20,625 bases of DNA, from contig JABSPR010000019.1 of NCBI GenBank assembly GCA_013214975.1, forward strand, positions 28,078-48,702. The letters run 5' to 3'. The stretch's first letter is position 1. Each line of letters opens with the position of its first letter. The stretch is from Flavobacteriales bacterium (lineage in GTDB: Bacteria; Bacteroidota; Bacteroidia; DT-38). Of the stretch, positions 1-6,741 are shown one piece after another. The position numbers and the translations under genes are program-made. Below the pieces are notes generated by a model. It was not told where the DNA came from. It was given only the letters and a program-made list of their open reading frames with translations, and did not search any database.

Positions 1-815
1 TCACTAAACTTTTGAGATAAAACTGCCCATATTTTATATGTGCCTTCTTCCTTCTCGCAGTAAACGCCAAGTGGTAACTGGCAACCTCCGTCCATTAAAC
101 GAAGTACGCCTCTTTCAATACCTATTTTATCTTGAACCAACGAATCATTCATAGGGCTTAATGCAGCCAATAAATCCTCATCTTCTTCTCTAATCTGTAA
201 ACCCAACACTCCTTGGGCTGGTGAAGGAATAAATTCTTTTGGATTCAATTTTTCAACATGAAACTCATCCAGATTAATCTCCAATCTCTCAACTCCGGCC
301 ACCGCAAGCATAATGGCATCGTAATCCTCTATTCTAAGTTTCTTAATTCGAGTAGGCACATTACCTCTCAAATCTTTAATTTTTATATCATTTCTAAAAG
401 ACAAAAGTTGTGTTTTCCTTCTTGCCGATGAGGTTCCAACCACGGCACCTCCCTTTAAGAAAAACTTCTTCGTAATGTCTACCGATTCCTTTTTTACGAT
501 GAGATACTCTCTGGGATCTTCTCTTCGCGATACAGCACCAATGATTAGTCCTTCTGAATTTGTTGTTTCTAAATCTTTGTGTGAGTGAACTGCAAGATCA
601 ATTGATTTATTCAACAATGCTTCTTCAATCTCTTTGGTAAAGAATCCTTTACCTTCCATCTTATCAAAACTCAAATGTTGAATCTTGTCCCCTTGCGTCT
701 TAATAATCTTAATATCAGAATCTAAGCCTAAGGCTTTTAGCTGACCTTGCACATGATTGGCTTGCCAAAGGGCTAAATCACTACCCCGTGATCCGATAAT
801 AATTTTCTTCTCCAT
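1..815 (-). CDS. hemC: Hydroxymethylbilane synthase (porphobilinogen deaminase), 3' end cut by window edge
   Basis: The cytoplasmic enzyme joins four porphobilinogen molecules into hydroxymethylbilane in tetrapyrrole (heme) synthesis. Read from ATG at 815, 271 codons are open to the window edge. The protein starts MEKKIIIGSRGSDLALWQAN, the usual N-terminal substrate-binding stretch. It continues with AVHSHKDLE, the GTSSARRKTQL segment and LRGNVPTR. The dipyrromethane-cofactor cysteine is C245 in GGCQLPLG (E. coli C242). The family is about 300-315 residues long, so some 35-45 C-terminal residues, or a longer fusion, lie outside the window. The gene starts 18 nt after the hemA stop on the same strand, so the two are very likely co-transcribed. 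The identification is firm; the 3' end is unknown. Confidence 0.95.
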   Translation of the reverse strand, partial: MEKKIIIGSRGSDLALWQANHVQGQLKALGLDSDIKIIKTQGDKIQHLSFDKMEGKGFFTKEIEEALLNKSIDLAVHSHKDLETTNSEGLIIGAVSRREDPREYLIVKKESVDITKKFFLKGGAVVGTSSARRKTQLLSFRNDIKIKDLRGNVPTRIKKLRIEDYDAIMLAVAGVERLEINLDEFHVEKLNPKEFIPSPAQGVLGLQIREEDEDLLAALSPMNDSLVQDKIGIERGVLRLMDGGCQLPLGVYCEKEEGTYKIWAVLSQKFS

Positions 816-833
816 CTTAAGGATCTTTCGTTT

Positions 834-2081
834 TCAGGAAAGCTTTTTGTCGTTAGGTTTAACAAGGATGTCTTTAGCCATTTTCATGGGAACAGAAATA
901 TATTTCTTCTCCATATACTCCATTACTCTATCAAGCACCTCTTTTGCATTGTCATCTAAGCCTTCTATTTCTTTTTGAAATACTTCTGATAATGCTTTTT
1001 CTTTAATTTCTTTCACTTTAGCTGGCACCCCTTTCATGGCTAACTCCACATTTCTAAAGTCAAATAACATTTTAAACGAGTCTAAATTCTCGTTCAATAT
1101 CCCTTCACATTTCAATAACTCTTTCTTCCTCTTCTGAAGATTACTTTCGGCCAAAACCTTCAACGTATCTATATCAATAAGATTTATAGAATTATCTTTC
1201 AATACATCCCGATCTAAATCGTTCGGCAAAGCAAGATCTACAACCGTTTTTTTATTTGATTCCCCAGCAAGTAAAGAAGTATATATTTCTGGGGTGATAA
1301 TCGGATCTGTAGAACCGGTGCAAGTAATAATTACATCAAATCCTTTCGAATAGATTTTCAGATCTTCCAGTCCAAAGGCCTTCCCCTTCAATTTTACTGC
1401 AAGTCTTTCCGCATTTTTAAAAGTTCTATTAAACACGCTCATATTCCCAAAGTGATGTTTCTTTAGGTAACTCGCCATCTTCTCATTTGTCTCCCCAGCA
1501 CCAATAATTAGAAAACGGGCATCTGGTTGGATGTTATATTCTTTTAACTTTCGATAGGCCAATGAAACTACAGACACTGGATTCCTCGAAATATCGGTTT
1601 TGGTATAAATCTCTTTTGCAGTCGTAACAGCATGATTGATTGTAAGCTTTATTAACTCGCCCGTAATTCCAATAGCCTTACAATGCTCAAAGGCTTTTCT
1701 CACTTGCGATATTATCTCACGCTCACCTACCACTAACGATTCCAAAGAAGAAGCGACTTTTAACAAATGTTTCACAGCTCCCTCACCACTGATAACATTT
1801 ATTCTAGATAAAATAGTTTCTATACTTTCTAGTTTCGAGGTGGGCTCAAATGATTCAAAAAAGTTTTTTACAAATTCACTATCCGTTTTTTTTTTCGTAA
1901 CAACCAGGAATTCAACTCGATTGCAAGTACATAAATACATCAACTCCTCTACTCCTGTTTTCTCTTTTAGATCAACAAGAAGTTTATCGTAAGTCTTTTC
2001 TTCCAAGTGAAATCGACTGATTTCATCCAGAGAAATGTCCTTATGCGTGAAAGCAATTATATGTAAATGTTCTAAATTCAA
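834..2081 (-). CDS. hemA: Glutamyl-tRNA reductase (TTG start)
   Basis: GluTR reduces glutamyl-tRNA(Glu) to glutamate-1-semialdehyde with NADPH, the first committed step of C5-pathway heme synthesis. The 415-residue protein shows the catalytic cysteine (C53) in LCTCNRVEF, the core motif LESLVVGEREIISQVRKAF and a Rossmann segment FLIIGAGETNEKMA followed by FNRTFKNAERLA. A C-terminal helical dimerisation region completes the family fold. The start is TTG: the frame upstream reads TAA-TCT-TGT-CTC-AAG-AAG-ACA-AAT-TTG with no ATG or GTG, and the LHIIAFTHKD N-terminus aligns with where the family begins. It lies between the DUF3109 gene (66 nt upstream) and hemC (18 nt downstream). A perfect CRP-type palindrome sits 35 nt before the start. 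GluTR is the usual control point of the pathway, so regulation here would be sensible. Confidence 0.96.
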   Translation of the reverse strand: MNLEHLHIIAFTHKDISLDEISRFHLEEKTYDKLLVDLKEKTGVEELMYLCTCNRVEFLVVTKKKTDSEFVKNFFESFEPTSKLESIETILSRINVISGEGAVKHLLKVASSLESLVVGEREIISQVRKAFEHCKAIGITGELIKLTINHAVTTAKEIYTKTDISRNPVSVVSLAYRKLKEYNIQPDARFLIIGAGETNEKMASYLKKHHFGNMSVFNRTFKNAERLAVKLKGKAFGLEDLKIYSKGFDVIITCTGSTDPIITPEIYTSLLAGESNKKTVVDLALPNDLDRDVLKDNSINLIDIDTLKVLAESNLQKRKKELLKCEGILNENLDSFKMLFDFRNVELAMKGVPAKVKEIKEKALSEVFQKEIEGLDDNAKEVLDRVMEYMEKKYISVPMKMAKDILVKPNDKKLS

Positions 2082-2116
2082 ATTTGTCTTCTTGAGACAA
2101 GATTAAAATCTTAAAA

Positions 2117-2132
2117 TGTGACTTTTGTCACA
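2117..2132. promoter_or_regulatory. Perfect CRP/FNR-family-like operator upstream of hemA
   Basis: The sequence TGTGACTTTTGTCACA is a perfect inverted repeat with 6-bp arms and a 4-base centre. It reads as TGTGA-N6-TCACA, the classical CRP half-site arrangement, flanked by AAAA on one side. It lies in the 66-bp gap between the DUF3109 stop and the hemA TTG start, centred about 43 nt upstream of that start. In the hemA direction it is directly preceded by TACATTTC (2140-2133), a 7/8 match to the Bacteroidota -7 box, which would place the site at the transcription start. It is followed by TAATCTTG (2105-2098), another 7/8 match, which would place the site upstream of a start. The alternative is a weak 6-bp terminator hairpin for the DUF3109 gene, but no clear U-run follows directly. 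Confidence 0.5.
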
Positions 2133-2147
2133 GAAATGTAAAACTTT

Positions 2148-2726
2148 CTATTCTTGTTTGCTCTGCTTCTTAAGCTCAGCGGCAATTTCGATCTGTGTAT
2201 ACCAATCTTGACCGAATTTTCGAATCAATGGTTCTTTAAGGAATTCATACACAGGAACATCCAATTTATCTCCATAAACACATGCCCATTCACAAACTAC
2301 CCACTTGTGATAATTCACCGCATCGAAATTTTCATTCTTGGTTATCCGAATAGGATATAAGTGACATGAAATTGGTTTTTTGAAGTCAATTTTCCCCTCT
2401 GATTCAGCTCTTTCAATAGCACACTTGGCAGTCCCTTTTTCAAAAAATACATATGCACATTGTTCATCCCCCACTAACGGGGTTGCCAATTCATTGTCGT
2501 CTGTAACAACATAAACGCCTTGCTTTGCAATTGCAGCCTTGCCCTCCTCTGTCATATAAGGCTCTACCTTATCTCTAATCTCCTCCAGGATTTCGATCTC
2601 ATCCTCCTCTAAAGGTGCACCTTCATCACCAGCTACGCAACATTTGCCTTTACAGGCCTTCAAGTCGCATACAAATTTCACATCCAGGATGTCTTCTGAA
2701 ACCAGCGTATCTTCTACAATTATCAT
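2148..2726 (-). CDS. DUF3109 family cysteine-rich protein
   Basis: This is a 192-residue soluble protein of the DUF3109 family, conserved in Bacteroidota and of unknown biochemical role. The signature is near the N-terminus: C20-x4-C25-x3-C29-C30, inside KACKGKCCVAGDEGAPLEEDE. More cysteines follow in GDEQCAYVF, GTAKCAIE, KPISCHLYPIR and VVCEWACVYG. This spacing suggests a metal or Fe-S site, as in other CxxxCC proteins, but no ligand is proven. There is no signal peptide or membrane segment. The gene is divergent from the glycyl-tRNA synthetase gene and precedes hemA and hemC on the same strand. Its own TATCTTTG box lies 4 nt before the ATG. A link to iron or heme metabolism is inferred from cysteines and neighbours only. 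Confidence 0.85.
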   Translation of the reverse strand: MIIVEDTLVSEDILDVKFVCDLKACKGKCCVAGDEGAPLEEDEIEILEEIRDKVEPYMTEEGKAAIAKQGVYVVTDDNELATPLVGDEQCAYVFFEKGTAKCAIERAESEGKIDFKKPISCHLYPIRITKNENFDAVNYHKWVVCEWACVYGDKLDVPVYEFLKEPLIRKFGQDWYTQIEIAAELKKQSKQE

Positions 2727-2730
2727 AATG

Positions 2731-2738
2731 CAAAGATA
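2731..2738 (-). promoter_or_regulatory. -7 box (TATCTTTG) for the DUF3109 gene
   Basis: On the minus strand TATCTTTG matches the Bacteroidota primary sigma -7 consensus TAnnTTTG at every fixed position. Only CATT separates it from the ATG at 2726, so transcription should start at or next to the start codon. This predicts a leaderless or near-leaderless message. No convincing TTG is found 16-23 nt upstream, where the facing glycyl-tRNA synthetase box lies instead. Confidence 0.6.
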
Positions 2739-2759
2739 AAGAATGATTTGGGTTTATCT

Positions 2760-2767
2760 TACATTTG
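2760..2767 (+). promoter_or_regulatory. -7 box (TACATTTG) for glycyl-tRNA synthetase
   Basis: TACATTTG is a full match to TAnnTTTG and ends 4 nt (CGCC) before the ATG at 2772. Transcription would therefore begin at about the A of the start codon. It faces the minus-strand box at 2731-2738, with 21 bp between the two octamers. Its position supports ATG 2772 over the upstream TTG at 2748 as the real start. Confidence 0.6.
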
Positions 2768-2771
2768 CGCC

Positions 2772-4307
2772 ATGGCAGCAGATGAAAATATGATGAAAAA
2801 GATAGTAGCTCATTCTAAAGAGTATGGGTTTATCTTTCAGTCCAGCGATATTTACGATGGATTAGGAGCCGTTTACGATTACGGCCAAATGGGTGTTGAA
2901 TTGAAAAACAACATTAAAAGTTATTGGTGGAAATCGATGGTGCAAATGCACGAAAATATAGTAGGAATTGATTCTGCAATATTTATGCACCCGCGAGTTT
3001 GGGAAGCCTCTGGCCATGTTGATGCGTTTAACGATCCATTAATCGATAATAAAGATTCTAAAAAAAGATACCGCGCTGATGTATTATTAGAAGACTACAT
3101 CGAAAAAATAAACGGCAAAATCATCAAAGAAGTTAAAAAGGCAGCTAAACGTTTTGGAGACTCTTTTAACGAATCCGAGTTTAGATCTACTAATGGAAGA
3201 GTACTTGACAATCAGAAAAAGATTGATGATGTAAACGACCGTATGAAGTCTGCCCTAGATGAAAATAATTTAGACGCACTTCGCGACTTAATTATCGATT
3301 TAGAGATTGCAGATCCAGTGAGCGGATCTAAGAACTGGAGCGACGTTAAACAATTCAATCTAATGTTCTCAACAGATATGGGAGCTGTGGCTGAAGATGC
3401 AAGCAAAATACATTTAAGACCAGAAACTGCTCAGGGCATCTTCGTGAATTTCTTAAACGTTTACAAATCGGGTAGAATGAAACTCCCATTTGGAATAGCT
3501 CAAATCGGAAAAGCATTTAGAAATGAAATTATCGCTCGTCAGTTTATATTCAGAATGCGAGAGTTTGAGCAAATGGAAATGCAATTTTTCGTGAAGCCAG
3601 GAGAAGAAATGAAATGGTATGACTACTGGAAGGAAGCTCGTCAGAAATGGCACGAAAGGCTTGGCATACCAGCTGAATCGTATCGGTTTCATGATCATCT
3701 TAAAGTGGCCCACTACGCAAATGCAGCATGTGATATCGAATTTGAATTTCCTTTTGGATTCAAAGAATTAGAAGGAATTCATTCTAGGACCGATTTTGAT
3801 TTGAAGCAACATGAAAAATTCTCTGGTAAGAAATTACAGTACTTTGATTCGGAGGATAATGAGAACTATGTGCCATATGTCGTTGAAACGTCAATTGGAT
3901 TAGATCGAATGTTCTTGGCCGTATTATCTAACTCGTTTACAGAAGAACAATTGGAAGATGGAAGCTCAAGAATTGTTTTGAAGTTACCTGCAGCTTTGGC
4001 TCCTGTTAAAGTTGCAGTAATGCCTCTAGTTAAAAAAGATGGGTTGCCTGAAAAAGCTCGTGAGATTATCGATAGATTGAAATTTGAAATGAATTGTCAA
4101 TACGATGAAAAAGATTCTATCGGCAAAAGATATAGAAGACAAGATTCGATCGGGACACCTTTTTCGGTTACTGTAGATCACGATTCATTGAACGATAATT
4201 CTGTTACAATTAGATATAGAGATACAATGAAACAAGAGAGAATTCCGATTGATACTTTGGAAGGGAAATTGATGGAAGAGATAAGCTTCTCTAAATTGCT
4301 AGGCTAG
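2772..4307 (+). CDS. glyQS: Glycyl-tRNA synthetase, single-chain class II (dimeric type)
   Basis: The enzyme charges tRNA(Gly) with glycine in the cytoplasm. It is the homodimeric type found in Bacteroidota, not the alpha2-beta2 type. Visible features are the N-terminal KEYGFIFQSSDIYDGLGAVY, the motif around R216 (RPETAQGIFVNF), GKAFRNEI, the FEQMEMQFF segment, and motif 3 (GLDRMFLAVL). A C-terminal anticodon-binding domain starts near LAPVKVAVMPLV. I place the start at ATG 2772 (MAADENMMKK, 511 residues). A TTG extension to 2748 is open, but it would run through the TACATTTG promoter box. The gene ends with its last 9 bp overlapping the tail of the convergent methyltransferase gene, with no terminator hairpin between them. 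The symbol glyS is also used for this form. Confidence 0.96.
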   Translation: MAADENMMKKIVAHSKEYGFIFQSSDIYDGLGAVYDYGQMGVELKNNIKSYWWKSMVQMHENIVGIDSAIFMHPRVWEASGHVDAFNDPLIDNKDSKKRYRADVLLEDYIEKINGKIIKEVKKAAKRFGDSFNESEFRSTNGRVLDNQKKIDDVNDRMKSALDENNLDALRDLIIDLEIADPVSGSKNWSDVKQFNLMFSTDMGAVAEDASKIHLRPETAQGIFVNFLNVYKSGRMKLPFGIAQIGKAFRNEIIARQFIFRMREFEQMEMQFFVKPGEEMKWYDYWKEARQKWHERLGIPAESYRFHDHLKVAHYANAACDIEFEFPFGFKELEGIHSRTDFDLKQHEKFSGKKLQYFDSEDNENYVPYVVETSIGLDRMFLAVLSNSFTEEQLEDGSSRIVLKLPAALAPVKVAVMPLVKKDGLPEKAREIIDRLKFEMNCQYDEKDSIGKRYRRQDSIGTPFSVTVDHDSLNDNSVTIRYRDTMKQERIPIDTLEGKLMEEISFSKLLG

Positions 4308-5072
4308 TTTGTAAGCTTTGCAATAACTCTGCACAAGTTCATCATTGTCAATTACAGTTAACATAGCATTCCAAGCTTCGATGTAGTGATCTGTTGTTTC
4401 TTCGCCTATTAGATCTATCAGTGTGTCCTTATAAACGTAATTAATATCAGCAATTTCATTGTGCGCTTGTTTTTTATACCATTGCGAACAATCAAACTGA
4501 TCTACTTTACTAAATCCACTTTGCTTTAGCACAAAAACCTGCTCCTCAAATGTTTGCATGGCATAAGTCAATCCATCTAACTGGTAGAAATTTTGCATTT
4601 CTTCACTGATATAGTCAATGGATTTTAACCATTCATAACTAGTAAAACATCCGCCATTCTTAAGTACCCGAAGACATTCGAGATACATGCTGCTTTTTCC
4701 TTCAATTTGAGTGAAGGCACCAATACTAAAAACATAATCAAATTCTTCATCCGGAAAATCCAAAGAACCTGGCTCAACGAGAATAAAATTAGTTTTATCC
4801 GCAGTTCCTTTTTTCAAAGAATAAGCTTTTGAATGCTCTATTAATCGTTTTTCAATATCAATTCCTGTAACAGAAGCACCAAATTTCTCTGCCAAATAAC
4901 AAGCAGGACCTCCCAAGCCACAACCTATATCCAGTATTCTTTTATCCTTTAAATCAAGACCTTCAAATAGATTTAATACATTTCCTTCACCACCAGGCGA
5001 CATATATCCAGATCCCCATATCAATTCGAGGACTTGAATCATTGTATCGTTATATTCGTCTATATGCGTCAT
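4299..5072 (-). CDS. SAM-dependent methyltransferase, phosphoethanolamine N-methyltransferase-like
   Basis: This is a 257-residue class I methyltransferase with no signal peptide. SAM-binding motif I is ILDIGCGLGGP (residues 46-56), and the acidic ribose-binding residue is D72 in VTGIDIE. The preceding LIWGSGYMSPGG (18-28) resembles the 'GxG(F/Y)xSxGG' lead-in of phosphoethanolamine N-methyltransferases and related sarcosine/dimethylglycine methyltransferases. The C-terminal half has a WYKKQAHNEIAD stretch similar in place to their substrate lid. The likely substrate is therefore a small amine, perhaps a phospho-head-group, but the sequence cannot decide this. Sterol, quinone (UbiE-like) or natural-product methylation remains possible. 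The gene starts 22 nt after the type IX-secreted protein and probably shares its transcript. Its stop overlaps the convergent glycyl-tRNA synthetase gene by 9 bp. Confidence 0.8.
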   Translation of the reverse strand: MTHIDEYNDTMIQVLELIWGSGYMSPGGEGNVLNLFEGLDLKDKRILDIGCGLGGPACYLAEKFGASVTGIDIEKRLIEHSKAYSLKKGTADKTNFILVEPGSLDFPDEEFDYVFSIGAFTQIEGKSSMYLECLRVLKNGGCFTSYEWLKSIDYISEEMQNFYQLDGLTYAMQTFEEQVFVLKQSGFSKVDQFDCSQWYKKQAHNEIADINYVYKDTLIDLIGEETTDHYIEAWNAMLTVIDNDELVQSYCKAYKLA

Positions 5073-5094
5073 AAATCTTATACTATCTATAAAG

Positions 5095-6036
5095 CTAGTC
5101 CATTTTTACAATTCTTTTAATTACCTGAGTGTTATTTGCATTAATCGTAATAAAATATAGCCCATTTTCATATTTATTCAAATCTAAGATAACACCATAG
5201 AAACGGTTAAGAAATGTACCTTTCTCATTAAATAAATCAATGGAGTTAATATAATACTCCGATGATACAGTTACACTGCCTCTTGTAGGATTAGGGAAGA
5301 TGTTCATTTTTGTTGGTATACTTATTTGTGAAGTAATAATTTCTCCCAAAATACTTATATCTCCTATCCCTAATTCATCTCTACTTCCTGTTCCGTTGTT
5401 ATCATCAAAAGACCATTTAAGGTATATATAATCCCCAATTGGAAAATTTGAAAGTAACGTAATTGTAAATTCGGTTGAGTCCCAAGTTGGTGACCCATCA
5501 CCCAACTCATTTGACAAAAAATCCAAACTAGGTACCGAAATATATGTTTGGTTGTCTATGGAATAAGAAAAAGATATAGAATTTGATCGATCTTGGTCGT
5601 TATACTCCCATAGTTTATAAGTAATATTCAAACTATTCAACTCGGTCGAAGATCCATTTTCAACTTTTAAGATCACTTCACCTGGGGTCATGTCCGATCC
5701 GATAGATTGAACACCTAAAACATTAGACGTTCCCGTATTAAAACTATACACGCCACCAGTTGTAACTCCTCCACCACTTATGCCTCTAGCATAGTCGCCT
5801 GTGGTTCCAAGAAATGAGAAATCCAAATCTCCATCGCTTAAGCCATTAATTGACCATGTATTTGAATTTAATTGACCTTGTATAGGATTAGGTGAAAAGC
5901 CAGTTGCGTTGAAGTCTATAAATGAAATGGTTTCCGGCGTAGATACTGAATTAAGAATTAGTTGTGCTTTTGTAATATTCGTGGTGCCAATGATTGTGAT
6001 AATCAAAGCCCACCTTCTGAGATGAGGAAAATACAT
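5095..6036 (-). CDS. Secreted protein with type IX secretion C-terminal sorting domain
   Basis: This 313-residue exported protein has no recognised catalytic domain. The N-terminus is a signal peptide: basic RR at 7-8, a hydrophobic core WALIITIIG, and a likely cut after A24 (TKA/Q). The middle (about 25-235) is rich in G, S, T, N and D, has no cysteine, and looks like a beta-sandwich. Residues 240-313 are a type A sorting domain, starting IPTKMNIFPNPTRGSVTV, with ENGLYFITI and the final TQVIKRIVKM. This domain directs cargo through the type IX system to the cell surface or medium. It has its own promoter box at 6097-6104 and is followed 22 nt later by the methyltransferase gene. Similar middle regions occur beside secreted nucleases and adhesins, but I cannot assign a role. 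Confidence 0.85.
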   Translation of the reverse strand: MYFPHLRRWALIITIIGTTNITKAQLILNSVSTPETISFIDFNATGFSPNPIQGQLNSNTWSINGLSDGDLDFSFLGTTGDYARGISGGGVTTGGVYSFNTGTSNVLGVQSIGSDMTPGEVILKVENGSSTELNSLNITYKLWEYNDQDRSNSISFSYSIDNQTYISVPSLDFLSNELGDGSPTWDSTEFTITLLSNFPIGDYIYLKWSFDDNNGTGSRDELGIGDISILGEIITSQISIPTKMNIFPNPTRGSVTVSSEYYINSIDLFNEKGTFLNRFYGVILDLNKYENGLYFITINANNTQVIKRIVKMD

Positions 6037-6078
6037 TGTTGTAAATCATGTTTTGTATTAGTTATTAATACGAACTGT

Positions 6079-6094
6079 AGCGTTTTCTTACGCT
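6079..6094 (-). other. Stem-loop at predicted 5' end of the type IX cargo transcript
   Basis: On the minus strand AGCGT-AAGAAA-ACGCT is a perfect 5-bp stem with a 6-base loop. It begins two bases after the -7 box TATTTTTG, so it would be the first structure of the mRNA. It is not followed by a U-run, which argues against a terminator. A 5'-protecting hairpin or a protein-binding site are possible roles. Confidence 0.4.
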
Positions 6095-6096
6095 GG

Positions 6097-6124
6097 CAAA
6101 AATAAACAAGATTTGCATAACAAG
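6097..6124 (-). promoter_or_regulatory. Promoter for the type IX cargo / methyltransferase unit
   Basis: On the minus strand CTTG (6124-6121), a 16-bp spacer and TATTTTTG (6104-6097) match the Bacteroidota TTG / TAnnTTTG promoter. The same CTTG-N16-TAnnTTTG layout precedes tRNA-Leu in this window. Transcription is predicted to start near 6090, giving a leader of about 55 nt before the ATG at 6036. It separates this unit from the prs-rplY-pth operon upstream. Confidence 0.6.
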
Positions 6125-6144
6125 CAGAATACGTGATCGTTATT

Positions 6145-6708
6145 TTATTTATTATTGAAAGCCGACATTGTTTTCTCGGTACCAATTACAGAAAAACTTT
6201 GAAGCATTTTACAGGCTTGATCCAAACGTTCTTTTAGTAGGTCTTGCTGTTCGGCACTCCACTCTCCAAGAACATACTCAACCTGCTTACCTCTAGAAAA
6301 TTCGTTCCCAACACCAAACCTTAGACGGGAATAACGATTACCGCCAAGAGTTTCATCGATACTCTTTAACCCGTTGTGACCTCCGTCACTTCCTTTGTCT
6401 CGCATACGTAACGATCCAAATGGAAGTGCGATATCATCAACAATTACCAAAAGTTTACTTGGGTGTATTTTTTCCTTTTGCAACCAATAGTTGACAGCCT
6501 TACCACTAAGGTTCATGTAAGTAGAGGGTTTAAGTAGAACTAATTTTCTTCCCTTAAACTTAACTCTAGCAACATCTCCCAGCTTATCCGTCTCAAAATC
6601 CTCTAAAGTATCCTTTACGAGAGCATCAAGTACTTTAAATCCAACGTTGTGTCTAGTTTCGAGATATTCATCTCCAATATTCCCTAAACCTACGATTAGA
6701 AATTTCAC
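6145..6708 (-). CDS. pth: Peptidyl-tRNA hydrolase (GTG start)
   Basis: Pth cleaves peptidyl-tRNA that has dropped off the ribosome, recycling tRNA in the cytoplasm. The 187-residue length is normal. The active-site residues of the family are visible: N10 in VGLGN, H20 in ETRHNVGF, the aspartate of VIVDDIALPFG and the asparagine of GGHNGLKS. SRLRFGVG follows as expected. The start is GTG at 6708 (MKFLIVGLGN): the codons before it (ACA CAA TCT TTT) hold no ATG, and the protein cannot start later without losing N10. It lies 27 nt after rplY on the same strand, as last gene of prs-rplY-pth, an order also known from Firmicutes. No terminator hairpin is visible after its stop. Confidence 0.96.
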   Translation of the reverse strand: MKFLIVGLGNIGDEYLETRHNVGFKVLDALVKDTLEDFETDKLGDVARVKFKGRKLVLLKPSTYMNLSGKAVNYWLQKEKIHPSKLLVIVDDIALPFGSLRMRDKGSDGGHNGLKSIDETLGGNRYSRLRFGVGNEFSRGKQVEYVLGEWSAEQQDLLKERLDQACKMLQSFSVIGTEKTMSAFNNK

Positions 6709-6727
6709 AAAAGATTGTGTTATTTAA

Positions 6728-6741
6728 GAATAAGCTTATTC
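6728..6741. repeat. 14-bp perfect palindrome at the rplY/pth junction
   Basis: GAATAAGCTTATTC is a complete palindrome that contains the rplY stop codon. As RNA it could fold only as a 5-bp stem with an AGCT loop, too weak for a terminator. It could be a chance palindrome or an mRNA processing site. Confidence 0.3.

Noticed and set aside
757..978. 73-codon plus-strand frame across the hemC/hemA junction
   Set aside because: It lies opposite two clear genes and its peptide has no family-like features; it is a shadow frame.
2117..2132. Intrinsic terminator for the DUF3109 gene at the same palindrome
   Set aside because: The stem is only 6 bp and mixed AT/GC, and the T-rich stretch after it is interrupted. 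Kept as the secondary explanation.
2748..2771. Upstream TTG start for glycyl-tRNA synthetase adding eight residues
   Set aside because: The extension would pass through the TACATTTG promoter box, and the family N-terminus fits ATG 2772.
6003..6185. 60-codon minus-strand frame between pth and the type IX cargo gene
   Set aside because: It overlaps the ends of both genes and the promoter between them, and the peptide looks random with scattered cysteines.
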